Position numbers and translations under genes: made by a program
Assembly (NCBI GenBank): GCA_963514095.1
Contig: OY741284.1
Span: forward strand, 9,131,835 to 9,195,834
Length of the DNA: 64,000 nucleotides
Direction: 5' to 3'
From: Eutrigla gurnardus
Lineage: Eukaryota; Chordata; Actinopteri; Perciformes; Triglidae
Part shown: positions 24,577 to 36,638 of the stretch, one piece after another
How the letters are laid out: every line of letters starts with the position of its first letter
How positions within the stretch are numbered: the first letter of the stretch is position 1
Notes under the pieces: model-generated
Database searches by the model: none
What the model saw: the letters and a program-made list of their open reading frames with translations, nothing else
Told to the model about the DNA's origin: nothing

Positions 24577-27500
24577 ATGTCGGAGCCCAGCAGGCAGGAC
24601 ATATCGGCTATTTTCAAGCGACTTCGCGGCATTCCTACGAATAAGGTAAGAGTTTCAGACAGCGGACGCCTGAACGTACGTTACTCTTCGTTAACAAGGA
24701 AGTTCAACTGACTGTCTGACACGTCGCACTTTGGGAAACGCCAAAGCTAGCTTTAATTTTTTTATCACCATAATATAACAATTAGTCAATACGTGTCACG
24801 TTGAGAATCGGTCGGCTTTGTTGAATTGCTGCCTGGTGACATTTGCCGCAGAAGGGTCCGTCAGAAAACTTCAACCCGGACCAGCAGACGTGACGTTATC
24901 GTTAGCCAAGCGCATGACAGCCTAGCTAGCTAACTACAGTTTGACAGTTGATATTAAGCTAGCTGTGATTGTTAAGGCTTGTTAGAAGCTCCTTAAAAGG
25001 ACTTTCCTGAACACGCCGTGGTTACAGCCTGAATCACACTCATAACGCGTGTTCTTCTAACGGCGTGAAAGATAATTTCATTGCGAAATTCAACCTCCTT
25101 CGCCAACAGCTGTTTGAATCAACAGCCAGCTATACAAACAGGCGCTGCGGACCGTCAGCATTACAACCCTTCACGTCGTTTCCTCCCACGGTTTCCTATT
25201 TATATTTACTGTTTGCTCATGTATGGAACAGTTACATACCTATCTGTTTATGTGTTGACATTCTTTTTATCTCCTCCTCCCTCCTAGATTTGCTTTGACT
25301 GCTCAGCTAAAAACCCTAGTTGGGCCAGCATCACCTATGGTGTGTTCCTGTGTATTGATTGTTCTGGGACACACAGATCTCTTGGGGTCCACCTGACCTT
25401 TATCAGGTAAATCAGCCTTTATTTACACATTTATCAAGATACAAATTATAAATAATTAAAATAATTTAGATGGAAAACCGGTAGGATAGCAACACCTATA
25501 AAAGTAACAAATTAGTATATATTAAAAACAATGAAAATGTCTATTGAATTGGGTCACCTACTAGTGAGAAGTCTTTTCAAATCATGACATTGTTGTGTTA
25601 CACAGGTCCACTGAGCTGGATTTCAACTGGTCGTGGTTTCAGCTAAGATGTATGCAAGTCGGAGGCAACGCCACTGCGGTAAGTACCTGAAGGCAACATA
25701 TCGGCACACTATCAACAGATGTTAACGCCAGCATTGCGTGACACGCACACCTAATCCAACTTAATTTATCCTGTTGTCTCTCCTGTATCTGTTCAGGTTA
25801 CATTTTTCAATCAACATGGGTGCACAACCAGTGCTGCCAATACCAAGTACAACAGCCGAGCTGCACAGCTGTACAGAGAGAAGGTTAAGACTTTGGCCAC
25901 ACAAGCCACCAGACGTCATGGCACTGAGGTAATGCAGACAGTTTGTTTGCTGTCTTGTATCATCTAAAGCTTGCAGGTTCTGCGGAGTAGAAGGAAAGCA
26001 GAATTGAACGATTAGATTAAAATAACTTTGGCTTCCTGCATACTTCCTCTTGCTTATCGCACTCAGCATGACATATACTGTATCTTCAAGCATATCATGT
26101 TTACCGCTCTTCTCCTGTACAGTTGTGGCTCGACAGTCAGGCTCCGCTCTCCCCGACGTCACCAGAAGACAAGCAGATTGATTTCTTCAGTGCGCATTCA
26201 CAGGTATAGGGTCGTGCTTTCCTTGCCTAGGTGTGATTTTTTTATCCACATACTTGCTTGTTGGATACGTACACAGAGTGGCAGGCGAGTAGTAATCTCA
26301 CCAAGTGTGTCTGTTTAATACCCAGGCTCTCCCTGACAATTTGAACATGGCCAAAACGAGTCTCAGCTCCTCTACATCAGAGAAGCCTTTAACCGGGGGA
26401 AAGGAGGAAGACAGTAACGGTATTCAACAAATGCAGACGTGCTCTACTTGTATTTATGTCATTCCCATGTTTGTGTCTCATCACATATGCATTGACTTTC
26501 CAGGCAATCTAGATGAAGGTCCGAGTGTGGACATGTTGAGTGCTTCGCCAAAATCAAATCCAGGTTGGTTTATATTCTTCACATTTAGGATTCCCCCATT
26601 TACTTAAAGACCTTTGTGAGTCTATAACGCTGTAGAAGAAGACCTATAACTGTAGAAGATGTAACTATGCTGTCCTTTTATCTCTCCAGAGCCTTCCTCT
26701 CTTCTTAAGAAGAAGCCAGCTGCTGCCAAGAAAACAGTATGCACTCATAGTTACTTCTGGTTGGACAGTACGCATTGTCATAAGTATGTGTGTTTTTGCA
26801 TTCAACGCATGTTTTATAAAATGTGTCTCCTAGTTGGCTGGTAGGAAGGGTGGTCTGGGCGCTCAGAAGGTTAGCAGTAAGAGTTTCTCAGATCTGGAGA
26901 AGAAGGCTCAAGCTGCCGACAAGCTCAGAGAGAAAGAAGAGAGCACCGGTGCTACCAAGAAGACCTATCAGTCTGAGGAATCCATGTACGTGGCTTTGCT
27001 TCTTTATTATCGTTGATGTGTTTCTGTCTTGTTTTTGGTCAGTAAATGTCTTATGTTGTGGGGTTTTCCTTCTCAGCGCTCCGTCCCTGCGACTGGCCTG
27101 TCAAGATTTTGAGCAGCAGAGGAAAATGGAGGAGAAGAAGTTCAAGGGATTAGAGGGGAATAAGAAAGTGCAATCTGAGCGACTGGGCATGGGTCTGGGC
27201 ATGAGGAGGTATGACGATGTTTCTTTCCGTTTCTTGCTTTCATCAGGTTGCACACAGTCATGAAAGACCTGGGAAAGTCATGGAATTACTACAATTTAGT
27301 AAAGGAGTAAAGTGGACTATTCCTGTTCTGTTTGTGTACATATACATATGGTCTACTCATTTTTTTATGGATCCTTGAAAAATCATGCACAAGCTGTGAA
27401 ATTGTGTGGAAATCCTGTCTCATCGTGGCTGTTCTCTGTTCTTTGCAGCGGAGTGTCTCACTCTGTGACATCAGACATGCACATCATCCAGCAGGAGAGT

Positions 27501-28919
27501 CCAATGGGGACCAAGACCACCAAAGGACGACGGTTCACAGAGGACGATGATGACGAAGGGTCCTTTAGCGCTAGGTCAGATAAATATGATTCTATTACTG
27601 GTATTAATAACGTTTATTAGCTTCATTTTGTGTGCACAAATGCTATTTATTTATTTTTTTCATCTCTTATTATTCTGACCTTCTTGTTTCTTTAGGGTCA
27701 TGTCCCGGTTTGAGGATCAAACAGAAACCTCACATAGTTTCTCCTCACGGTGGGATGATCGAGGCGAGGAAGGTGGCTGGATGAAGGAGAGCAAGAAACC
27801 AGAGCCAGACTTCTTCTTGACCTCCACTATATCACCACTGAATGACAGGTAGGATGTTGTGTGTTTTAATCTAAATCATGCACTAGAAATTTAACATTTT
27901 ACTGTCAAAATACACAGCTATTATTACCTGATGGTTTATATCTGTTATATCATAATTGTTTACATTTGTGATCCTCGTTTGTTATCAGACCCACGGCCAG
28001 AAGAAAACCAGAAGCCGTACCAGTGTCAGACACAGGAGAAGCTCAGAAAAAGTTTGGAGGTGACGTGAAAGCCATCTCTTCTGACATGTTCTTTGGAAAA
28101 CAAGATAACTCTGAGGTACAGAATGAGAACATGCATCCTGCCCTTTCCACATGTATTAGAGTTCACTTGCAGACTGCATGGTTCTTATTGTAGATGATCA
28201 ATATAGTGTTTAATGTTTTATGCACGTACTGGAATTCTTGGTATACATATCCAGTTATGGATTTACTGTATCTGTATTTCTGTTCTTTAGTATGAGGCCA
28301 AAACACGACTGGAAAGATATTCTGGTAGTTCCGCTATAAGTTCAGCGGACCTATTTGATGATCCAAAGAAACAGGCTGGTAAGAAACTTCTGCACCATCA
28401 CTGCCTTTACAAAAACAGTTCAATATCTGATTTACTTTCCTTTTAAATTTGAGGTATTGATGAATACAAATACATGTGTGTGTAAATACCTAAAGACACA
28501 TTGAGAGTCAATGTTTACTCAGGTTGAGGTCACCATGTCAGAGTGTTCTCTGGACTTTCAGCATGTTGCAGAACAGAATAATGATACAAATAAATAGCTT
28601 TAATTATTCACTTATATCATTAAATTCATGTTTATATGTTTTATAATCCAATGATCTTTGCTTGGCTCGTGCACACAGCGAGTTCCTACCGTCTGACCAA
28701 CGTGCTGCCCAACGCTCCTGACATGTCGCAGCTCAAACTGGGAGTGCGCTCAGTCGCAGGAAAGCTCTCCGTCATGGCCAGCGGCGTAGTTAGCTCGATT
28801 CAGGTCGGTGATAAATGCCACTTCAATCAAGATAATATCAACATCTTGTCTGACAAACATGAGGTCGGGTTCTCACTGCGTATGCTTTCTTTTTTTTCCA
28901 GGATCACTACAGCTCCTGA
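24577..28919 (+). CDS. arfgap3: ADP-ribosylation factor GTPase-activating protein 3
   Basis: Sixteen coding exons: 24577-24645, 25288-25406, 25606-25678, 25797-25928, 26123-26203, 26326-26419, 26504-26563, 26690-26736, 26834-26985, 27077-27208, 27449-27574, 27696-27848, 27989-28115, 28291-28378, 28679-28803, 28902-28919. They give 531 codons plus stop (human 516). ARFGAP3 speeds GTP hydrolysis on Arf1 and acts in COPI coat cycling at the Golgi. The N-terminal ArfGAP zinc finger is complete: C25-x2-C28-x16-C45-x2-C48, followed by HRSLGVH with the expected arginine finger at R53. The C-terminal half carries the ArfGAP2/3 repeat motifs (SHSVTSDM, AISSDMFFG, SAISSADLF) and ends in IQDHYSS. The last coding exon is only 18 nt. 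The gene follows pacsin2 in the same direction, as in human. Confidence 0.96.
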
Positions 28920-31170
28920 GACACCATCGCGTGTCTCCTCTTCATTTCAGCGCCCTTATAGTCGTCCTACAGTTTCCCAGTGAGTGGTGGTCACTCGTCC
29001 TGGGAGTGAGAGAAGGAGGGCAAATCTGTTGTATGGCAGAATTAAAATTGACCCACTGTATACATCTATATCTAGTTTTTTATTAGATAATGAATGTACA
29101 ACGGTTAATGGAATCGAGAGGATCAAGCACAATGATTTCAGTGGGATTAAAGTTCCCCTGCAGGCTTCTTGAAGGGAAGATCTCTGTGTCGTTCAGCTAT
29201 GAAGAATACTTAGTTTGCAGTTTATTGCTTAGTTTGCTTTGAGGTCTTTGGGTTTCATTATTTAGAACGATTAAGTGTAGCACAGGGTTTATGGTGTTTT
29301 TGAAGGATGGATTTGAGTTTTGATTCCTTTAGTTGATGAGGTGGGGAAAAAAGCAGTGGAGACAATTCAGCTATAAGTTTGTAATTGATTAGCATACTCC
29401 CACTCATCACATGCACTTTGTATTGTGCTGGTCGCACATTCCCACGGATTTGAAAGTGTCCTTTCTGTCCCCAAAGTGCACTTAAGTTTGCTCCTCTACA
29501 GACAGGACCAAGACCTGATGAAGAGGCCGTGGGGGACCATATATATATATATATACACATATATTTCTTAATCACGCATACAATCAGTTATATTGACTGA
29601 AATTGGGCTCGTTAGAACATAAGCTTCATTATCTGGCAAATAGTTATGTTTATTCTTTGTTTATTCATAGGCTATGGATCTGATATTATAAAAGGCCAAC
29701 ATGGCATGAAACATAAGCAGCTATTAAGAGTTTAAAGGAATAATTTGACATTTTGGGGAATTATATGTTCAGAGAGGAATGATATCCGTCTTCTCATCTC
29801 GGTGTATTCCTTAAGGAATCTACTTAATAGGAGTAGAATGGCCCTGCTAGATGTTGGTCAGTTGCACTATGTGTTGTTTTTTTCCTCTCAATCCTGTGTT
29901 TGGAATCGGACACTTTAAGACGTTGTAATTGATAACATGGTCGACGTCGTAACCTGTAGATTAATGAATGTTGAGAGGTCTTTTGATTACGCTTCGGTTT
30001 TAATTTGTAGCTGCTTTTGGTTTTTGTTATTTGTGTTTATCCGTCTGCTAAGACTTTCTACGTTGCCGCGTTTGATATCAAATTGAATGGCACACAATTA
30101 AGACTCTTACAGACTGGAATCTTCTGATGCAGTGGGACCTTTTGTAGCTTTCAGGCCCCATTGCACAGCAACACATGTCCACTTAAAATATGAATGTAAA
30201 AAAATCCCTTTAAAGCCTTCATTTTTTTTGTTGCTGTGACATACTGCCAAGGTCATATGTTTAATTCTGAGTTCGTAATCGGGCACAGACGGCACTAAAT
30301 GTGGTGCTGTAGTGTCATTTTGGATTAGACACTGAAAAGCAATAGAAAACCAGGTCATCTGTTCATGGCTCTGGTATGGAATAACCGCGGCTTGTGCTTT
30401 AGCATTTCGGTAAAGTTTGTCATGATGCTGAAAATTATACTTCAGATGTCCAATTGTGCGGAGTTAAGGGACTCGAATTTGAAAAGCCCTGAAGGGGAAC
30501 AAGGATGATTATATTACTGAGCAATGTCTGTACTGTTAATTCTTCTCAGGAGTTTGATTTGTGCTGTTGAATATGAAACACTAAAAATGAAAGTTGTAGT
30601 TGTCCTTCAGTGACCAAATATTTGTTTACTCCATCAATCTATGCCTTAGTCCAAAGATCTTTGTTTAACACGCCCTCTTATTGCAATATTGTGGCGTAAC
30701 CCTGTACCCTGTTTGCACATTATTTGTTATAAATTGCATGTGGCAGCTTTTTTGCTTGGATGTACTGTATTGCAATTGAACCTTTGCCCTCTAAGTTGAC
30801 CTTGCGCCTTTGCTAGACTTTCATTTTTGTTGGTCTTTATAAGATTATTTGTGTCTTCTGCTGTCGAATAATGTTAAACGTCACATAAAAGAATAGTAGC
30901 TTGTGTAATTTGCATGATCGTTGTAGTCAATAGGACACGCTGACATCCTGAATACAAGATGGCATACTGCTGTTGGGGCCCATTAAATAATGATGGAATC
31001 ACAGAATTGTTCAATAAAAGTACTGTATCGTACTGCTTCATACGATGTTGTATAGGGCTTTGAATTTCCATTTATAGAAAGCTACAGATAATCACATTTT
31101 GACATATTTTGGCACTCAAAATGTAAGTAAGACTTTTTGGAAACTTGCCAAATAAATGGCTTGTGCCGAA
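28920..31170 (+). other. arfgap3: arfgap3 3' UTR
   Basis: Non-coding sequence after the TGA. Candidate AATAAA signals are at 31013-31018 and 31151-31156, giving a 3' UTR of about 2.1 to 2.3 kb. A short TA repeat lies at about 29539-29555. No other gene was seen. Confidence 0.55.
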
Positions 31171-31917
31171 GCTTTTTTTTGCCTGGTTATTTTGCACAGA
31201 AACTGTTTGGTTTACTAACAGTCCAAAACACAAACATAATCACTTCAAAATAATATAAAACAGTGAATCCTCACATTGGACAAGAATCAGGAGATGTTTT
31301 TTGTTTTGTTTTTTTTGCTTAATCACTGGCTTAAATTATTATGTTAAGTTAGTTTCTCTTCACCAACCAATAAATGAATTGATAAATTGTCTCAGCTTGT
31401 AATTTAAAAACATTCAGGAAAAATGCTGGCAGGCGCTTACGTGGCTGGCTGAGGCGTTTACGGTCCTTCTTATGCTGTCAGGAAAATCCGTTTTCACATT
31501 TCAACGATGTGTATCGATGAAACAATTTGTCAAACGCAGTTGAATTTTTTAAAATGTTTGTTTAAAACCAACGTGCTTGAGGTTTGTGATAAAACTGCGC
31601 TGTATTTGTAACAGTATTTATTTGTAACTCAGCAAATCTGTGAATCATTGTACGTCCGATTTAAGGACGAGAACTTGAACGCAGCATTTCCCCAAGGAAA
31701 CAGGGTAAGGATTGTTTTAGCGCTAACGGACTAAACATCCTGCCGTTATTTATACTTTTCACGTCCCATTAGCAGCCTACATTATGACCTATCCAGTGAA
31801 GGCAGTGTTTTACTTTAGTCTACGCAGTGACGAATAGCTGGTTAGACTTTATCCGACTGTTTGGGGTGTTGAATTCCTTCAAAGTAAAAGCCACCGACGG
31901 TGCGCCAGCGTGCTAAC
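31171..31917 (+). promoter_or_regulatory. ikbip: arfgap3-ikbip spacer and ikbip promoter region
   Basis: This gap separates the arfgap3 transcript end from the ikbip ATG. It has no TATA box near the start and only moderate CpG. In human, IKBIP is paired head to head with APAF1. Nothing resembling the APAF1 N-terminal CARD exon is seen here on the minus strand. The exact transcription start is unknown. Confidence 0.4.
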
Positions 31918-33625
31918 ATGCCCGGTGAGTTAAAACAGAGGAAGAAGTCTCAGAAACAGAGCGATGAATTCGCTGCAAATGGCAAAGATGAAGCCCAGAA
32001 AGCGAAGACTGACGCTGGGAACAACGCGGGACTAAAGGAAACGTCTTCGAGTTTGGATATTAGAAGTCTAATGTGCTTGTTGTCGCTGGCAGCCTGCGGG
32101 GCTCTGAGCTGGTGAGTCACCAACACTATCAAAAGTAATGCTTTCAGTCTACTTTTTATCATTTAATTGTTGTAATGTGTGTCTTGGTGTCAGGGTGGTG
32201 CTGCAGCAGAATGAGAGGTTTTCCGAAATCGAGGAAAAGTACACAACTCTACACGGAAAGACTTCCAGTCTGTTCGACATGGAGGAAGAAGTCCTGAAGG
32301 TTTCTAAGAAGGTAACGTCCGCAGCTGCTGGGAGGGATGGAGCTTTAAAGGGCCAATTCACCCAAAATACACGCACACACAATTTACCCCATGCAGAATA
32401 TGCTTGCATTTCCAGGTTTTTCAGAAATTGTCTGTATTTTCACCCCCAATATAATATATGTGAATGGAATTTAATACAAGCTAATATATATTGGCATATG
32501 TTTACATCTTATTGAAGGAAGAACTGTTGGTGCACCATAAATACATTTTCATCTCAATTGTATTTAGGTGTGGGCAAGAAACACCTTCTCCTTCGACGTT
32601 TCTCTTTACCAGTTCACTTATACTGTACACAATGCCTTTGTGTATGCATGCTCACCGTGTGTATCAGTTCTATACTGAGGACCGTAGAGCTCCCACAGAA
32701 ACAGCCCTCCTGTTTTGTGTTGCGGCCGCAGCTTGCCGCCTCTGAAGACGACCTACAGGAGGCGCTCTCCACCGTCTCCTTGGCAACACGACTCCAGCAG
32801 GACATCGCCACCCTCCACGCCGCCGTCGTGGTGATGCAGGCCGACGAGAACTCCGCCTCCCGCGACCTGCAGGCGGTCAACGCCCACTTCCTGAACGTGA
32901 CGGAGACGTGGCAGGAGAATCTGTCCGCCATCACCTCTGACCTCGCCGCCCTCAAGGCCGAGTCGCGGCAAGCTCACGCCGGAGCCACGGAGCGGGTGAA
33001 CGAGGCCGAGCAGAGGGCCCGGACGCTGGCGGAGAGGTTGGAGGAGCTGGAGGACAGCACGAAGAGGAACGCCCGAGCTATGGAGCGCACAGAGGGGGAC
33101 GACACAAAGCGGTTGGAGGATCACCTGGACTGGAACACCAAGCAGATCCACTACCTGGAGGAGCAGATCGGCAGACTGACCAAGAGGGAGGCTGAGCTCA
33201 GCTCCCAGCTCCAGGAGCACATTCCCCGGGCGCAGGAGTGCGAAAAGCACCTGCCCGAGGTGGAGGCGGCGGTGCGCTCCATCCTGAGGCTGGCGGGTGA
33301 TCTGAGCGGAGCGGAGAAGCGCCTGGAAGAGGTGACATTACAGGTGTTTGGCACAGAGGACAGCATGCTGAAAGCACTCAACGAGATCCTTCAGATCAGG
33401 CAGGAGCTGGACACCCTGCAGGCTCACAACAGCATCCTCAAGATGAAAAACGAGTTGTCCGTGGTCAAAGAGGCGGTCCATGAACTCACCATGGTGCTGA
33501 GGGGAAATGTAGTCGACAGCCAAATAGACTCTGACACTCTGGAGGACGAAGAATGGAATGAGGAGGATTGGGAAAAAGATGACAAGGATGAGGCTACTCT
33601 CCTATTTGATGACCTCACTGAATGA
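31918..33625 (+). CDS. ikbip: IKBKB-interacting protein, isoform ending in exon 3a
   Basis: Exons 31918-32111, 32194-32311 and 32732-33625 give 401 codons plus TGA. IKBIP (IKIP) is an ER membrane protein reported to be pro-apoptotic and to bind IKK-beta. The N-terminus is basic and cytosolic. A single membrane segment (about residues 49-67, reading MCLLSLAACGALSW then VVL after the splice) suggests type II topology. The large exon 3a is a long coiled coil, similar to human across LEELEDSTKRNARAMERT and HNSILKMKNELSVVKEAVHE. It has lumenal sequons (NVT, NLS) and ends in an acidic tail rich in D, E and W. I chose the ATG at 31918 because it opens the family N-terminus. The exon ends in its own 3' UTR, with AATAAA at 34130-34135. 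Confidence 0.94.
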
Positions 33626-35281
33626 TGTCATTGTTTTGGGTCAACCAGAAATAAGGAGTGGCCCCACCTTACTATATGCCGTTTAAAAAATTCCTGTAGC
33701 CATCAAAGCTCACAGTATTAATGCACCATATTACACAGTAGAGCGAATAATATTTATTTTAATATTTGTTTAGAGTGAAGTGACACATTTTAGCCGTCTT
33801 CTGCAGCATTCTTTCCACATGATTAGAACTGAAACAATTAGTCAATTAATCAATTAGTTGATTGACAGAACATTCCATATCCTCTAGTTGTAGCTTCTGA
33901 ATTTTGTTGATTTTCTGTTTTTCTTTGTCTTATTCAATCACAAACTGAATATTGTTAAGTTTTGGACTGTTGTAATAATAATACAAAATAATCAGTTGCA
34001 GGCCTTTCAATGTTACCTCAGATTTGATGCAGGAATGGCTTTTGTAAATTTTGATGACTTTTATATTTCAATGTAACGTTGGCTTTACCTGTTGACAGCA
34101 TGATAATCACTCCATCACTGAACTTATTTAATAAAATCACATTTTTTACTGAAACGTCTGATTTGCATTTAATCCTCTTGTGGAAGGGAATGAAATGATG
34201 CCTTTTAATGTATGATTCCTTTAAAGAACTGACACCTCCTGAACACCCATGTCCTGTTTCAGTGCGAGAGCGTCCGGCTGATGCTGGAGGGTCTCGGGGG
34301 TGAGCGGGCGGCTCTGCGGCCTCAGCTGGAGGTTTTGGAGCTGGACGTGAGCCGGCTGAAGGAGTGGGCCTCGGGACTGGATGAGAAACGAGCCCAGCTG
34401 CAGACCAGCCGGACTTCACTGCGAGACGCCGTGGGACTGATTGAAGCGCGCACCTCCACCATCACAAAGGACTTTGTCAACAAGGTATGTCAGATTGGGA
34501 GAATATGCTGTTAAAATGTCTCGGAGCTCAAGATGACAACATGTTTTATCCTCTCAACGGTCACAGTTTTAAATCACCTTTGAGAAGCTGCAACCACGAA
34601 AAGAAGTACCTTCCATTGCTGGAGAAGAGATCCCATCTTCAACATTAGAACCTTCCTGTTGCTATTTGGAAAATGGATTTCCAAGCCTCTGTTCCTCTGT
34701 GTCCCCCCCACTAGGTGGCGTCAGTGAGGACAGACGTGCGCAGGATGGACGGCCTGAAGTCCGAGCTGGAGGCTCTGCTGGATCAGGTGACGGAGCTGGA
34801 AGCCAAGACGACTCAGGCGGAGCAGAGCATGGTCAAGCGCATCGGGGACGTGCTGGTCAACAGCATCGACAGAGTCTCAAAGCTCCGCAGCACGTCCGAA
34901 CGCAACACTCAAGCCATAGAGCAGTTCCGTAAGCGCATCCCCGAACTCACGGCCGCCGACGGACAGATCTCCGAGCGCCTGAGGGAGCTCGAGAGCGGCA
35001 GAGCGCGTATGATAAGAACATTGACCTTTGCCAGCGACCTCAAACCAAAGGTCGCCACCATTAAGAGGGACTTCGGGGCGTTTGAGCCTCAGCTGTCAGA
35101 CCTGACTCTGAGGATAGGAAGGCTGGCCGAGGAGCTCATGAAGAGAGAGCAGGAGTTGGCCGAGCTCAGACAGACACTGGCTAACCTCACTGCAGTGGAG
35201 GGAGATCTAAGTGTTACAACTAAGCAGGTTAGAGAAATAGCTGATTCATCTGATGTCGGAGAGATGGAGCGGCCAACATGA
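31918..35281 (+). CDS. ikbip: IKBKB-interacting protein, isoform using exons 3b and 4b
   Basis: Exons 31918-32111 and 32194-32311 are shared. They then join to 34263-34484 and 34715-35281 instead of 32732-33625, giving 366 codons plus TGA. The alternative lumenal part starts CESVRLML and contains SVRTDVRRMDGLKSELEAL, ASDLKPKV and LSDLTLRIGRL. All of these match the alternative human IKBIP isoform whose exon 3 begins with Cys. Both acceptors follow a phase-0 donor at 32311, so either choice stays in frame. AATAAA is at 35392-35397. The two isoforms therefore share the membrane anchor but carry different coiled coils. Confidence 0.93.
33826..34007. repeat. Teleost MITE fragment in ikbip
   Basis: The sequence ACTGAAACAATTAGTCAATT opens a stretch that includes ATTAGTTGATTGACAGAA, TTTCTTTGTCTTAT, AAACTGAATAT and TTTTGGACTGTTG, and ends ATCAGTTGCAGGCCT. 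This is the layout of the common teleost MITE whose other remnants are at 7820 and 61670. It lies between the two alternative ikbip 3' ends. Confidence 0.65.
34130..34135 (+). promoter_or_regulatory. ikbip: Polyadenylation signal for ikbip exon 3a form
   Basis: AATAAA lies 505 nt after the exon 3a stop and before the exon 3b acceptor at 34261-34262. This is the position needed for a terminal exon. Confidence 0.55.
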
Positions 35282-35391
35282 GCAACACACTTTTACATCT
35301 TAGTTCAAGGTTTTCTTCTTTACCTTACTTTTGGATTTTTTCAGCATTTCCATCCGGTCAACTGTCATACTGCTGTTTGAAGGTTTACTAC

Positions 35392-35397
35392 AATAAA
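35392..35397 (+). promoter_or_regulatory. ikbip: Polyadenylation signal for ikbip exon 4b form
   Basis: AATAAA lies 111 nt after the exon 4b stop. It is followed by a T-rich stretch. Confidence 0.65.
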
Positions 35398-36638
35398 CCT
35401 TTTTATTACACCAAACTCTGATTGTCTGCAAACATTAACCTATTAAATAGCTAGTCAAAGTAAAACCAACGCCCCAACAAAAATAAGTATTAACATGAAC
35501 AATCTGGCACCTGGTCTAGTTGTAATGTGCTTTTGAAGTTTGCATGAAGCAGGTTCAGCAAGTTTGCTTCCTTCGTTACCTGGTTGACTGACTACCAGTA
35601 TGTGTGTTTCTCAGAGGTGGGAAGTACAAATACTTCATTCACACGTTGCGTCTACGTGATGGTGAGGGGAATGGAAATGTAGACAAATATTTTGGCATTA
35701 CAATGTTTTTTTTTTGTTTTGTTGAAGGCATTCAAAGGTGGGGCCCTAAATGTTGGGTAATAGGAACAGATGACATTTTTAGGCAATACACCTATTGTTT
35801 TCTTTTTTTTGCCGAGAGTTCTAGACTCCACCCTCATGTTTGGAAAATATGAATCTACAGCTAGCAGACTGGAAAAAGAGGGGAAACAGCTACTAATGTC
35901 AGTGGTTTGTAGTTGTACTGGTCCTGGCCAAGAAATAGTCTGGCACGTAGCTGGATTCTCATTTTTTCAATCTAGTTTTTGGATTTTAACAAAGCTAAGT
36001 GGTCACGTGCATCCTCTGTATATTTAGATGGGTTAGATTTACAAGTCTCGTCATGGATTGTAAGTAATGTGGTGCAGCTGGATGTGGGAGGTTTACTGAA
36101 TGATTTGTGGTATTTTAATTACGCAATTGAGATGGAATTAACAATTGTAACGCCTGTGGGTTTATCACACCCATCAATTGAATTCCCACTCATACAATCA
36201 ATCCATCACCCACAAGAAATTCACAGCTTTAGGTCAACAAGAGGTTTTTATTCTTGGACAAAAAAAGAAACGCATAGTAAACAAAGGAGTGTTCAATAAT
36301 TATTGCATTTGGTTGGTTTTTAAAAAAACAACAACAACAACAGCCTTGGCACAGAAAATGTAACAAATAATAACATTAAAAAAAAAAAAAAAGGAACTAC
36401 AGTGCAGAATGAGTGTGGATTTGGATTCACAGATCAGCAGTAGGCTAAAGCTCTGCCCCTCCCTCCTGACCTAACTCCTCACATCTCTACTTCTCTACTC
36501 AGATGTGCAGCGACATGACATCAGCCATCAAGCTTGGGAGAAACAATTCTTCATGAAAACAGGAAGTGTTGCGGTCACCCTTCGGGGGAATCATTATTGT
36601 CATGTTTTGTTGGGTATCCTGATGTCACTTTTGCGAAC
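35398..36638. other. Convergent spacer between ikbip and ckap4
   Basis: This holds the 3' UTR of ckap4 (minus strand) and the gap to ikbip. A minus-strand AATAAA is at 36247-36252, which would give ckap4 a 3' UTR of about 390 nt. A run of A on the plus strand is at 36379-36394. No gene was seen between 35400 and 36240. Confidence 0.5.

Noticed and set aside
31900..31917. An upstream in-frame GTG start for ikbip
   Set aside because: Vertebrate nuclear genes rarely start at GTG, and the ATG at 31918 opens the family N-terminus.
32753..33250. Minus-strand 165-codon frame opposite ikbip exon 3a
   Set aside because: It is the shadow of a GC-rich coiled-coil coding exon on the plus strand.
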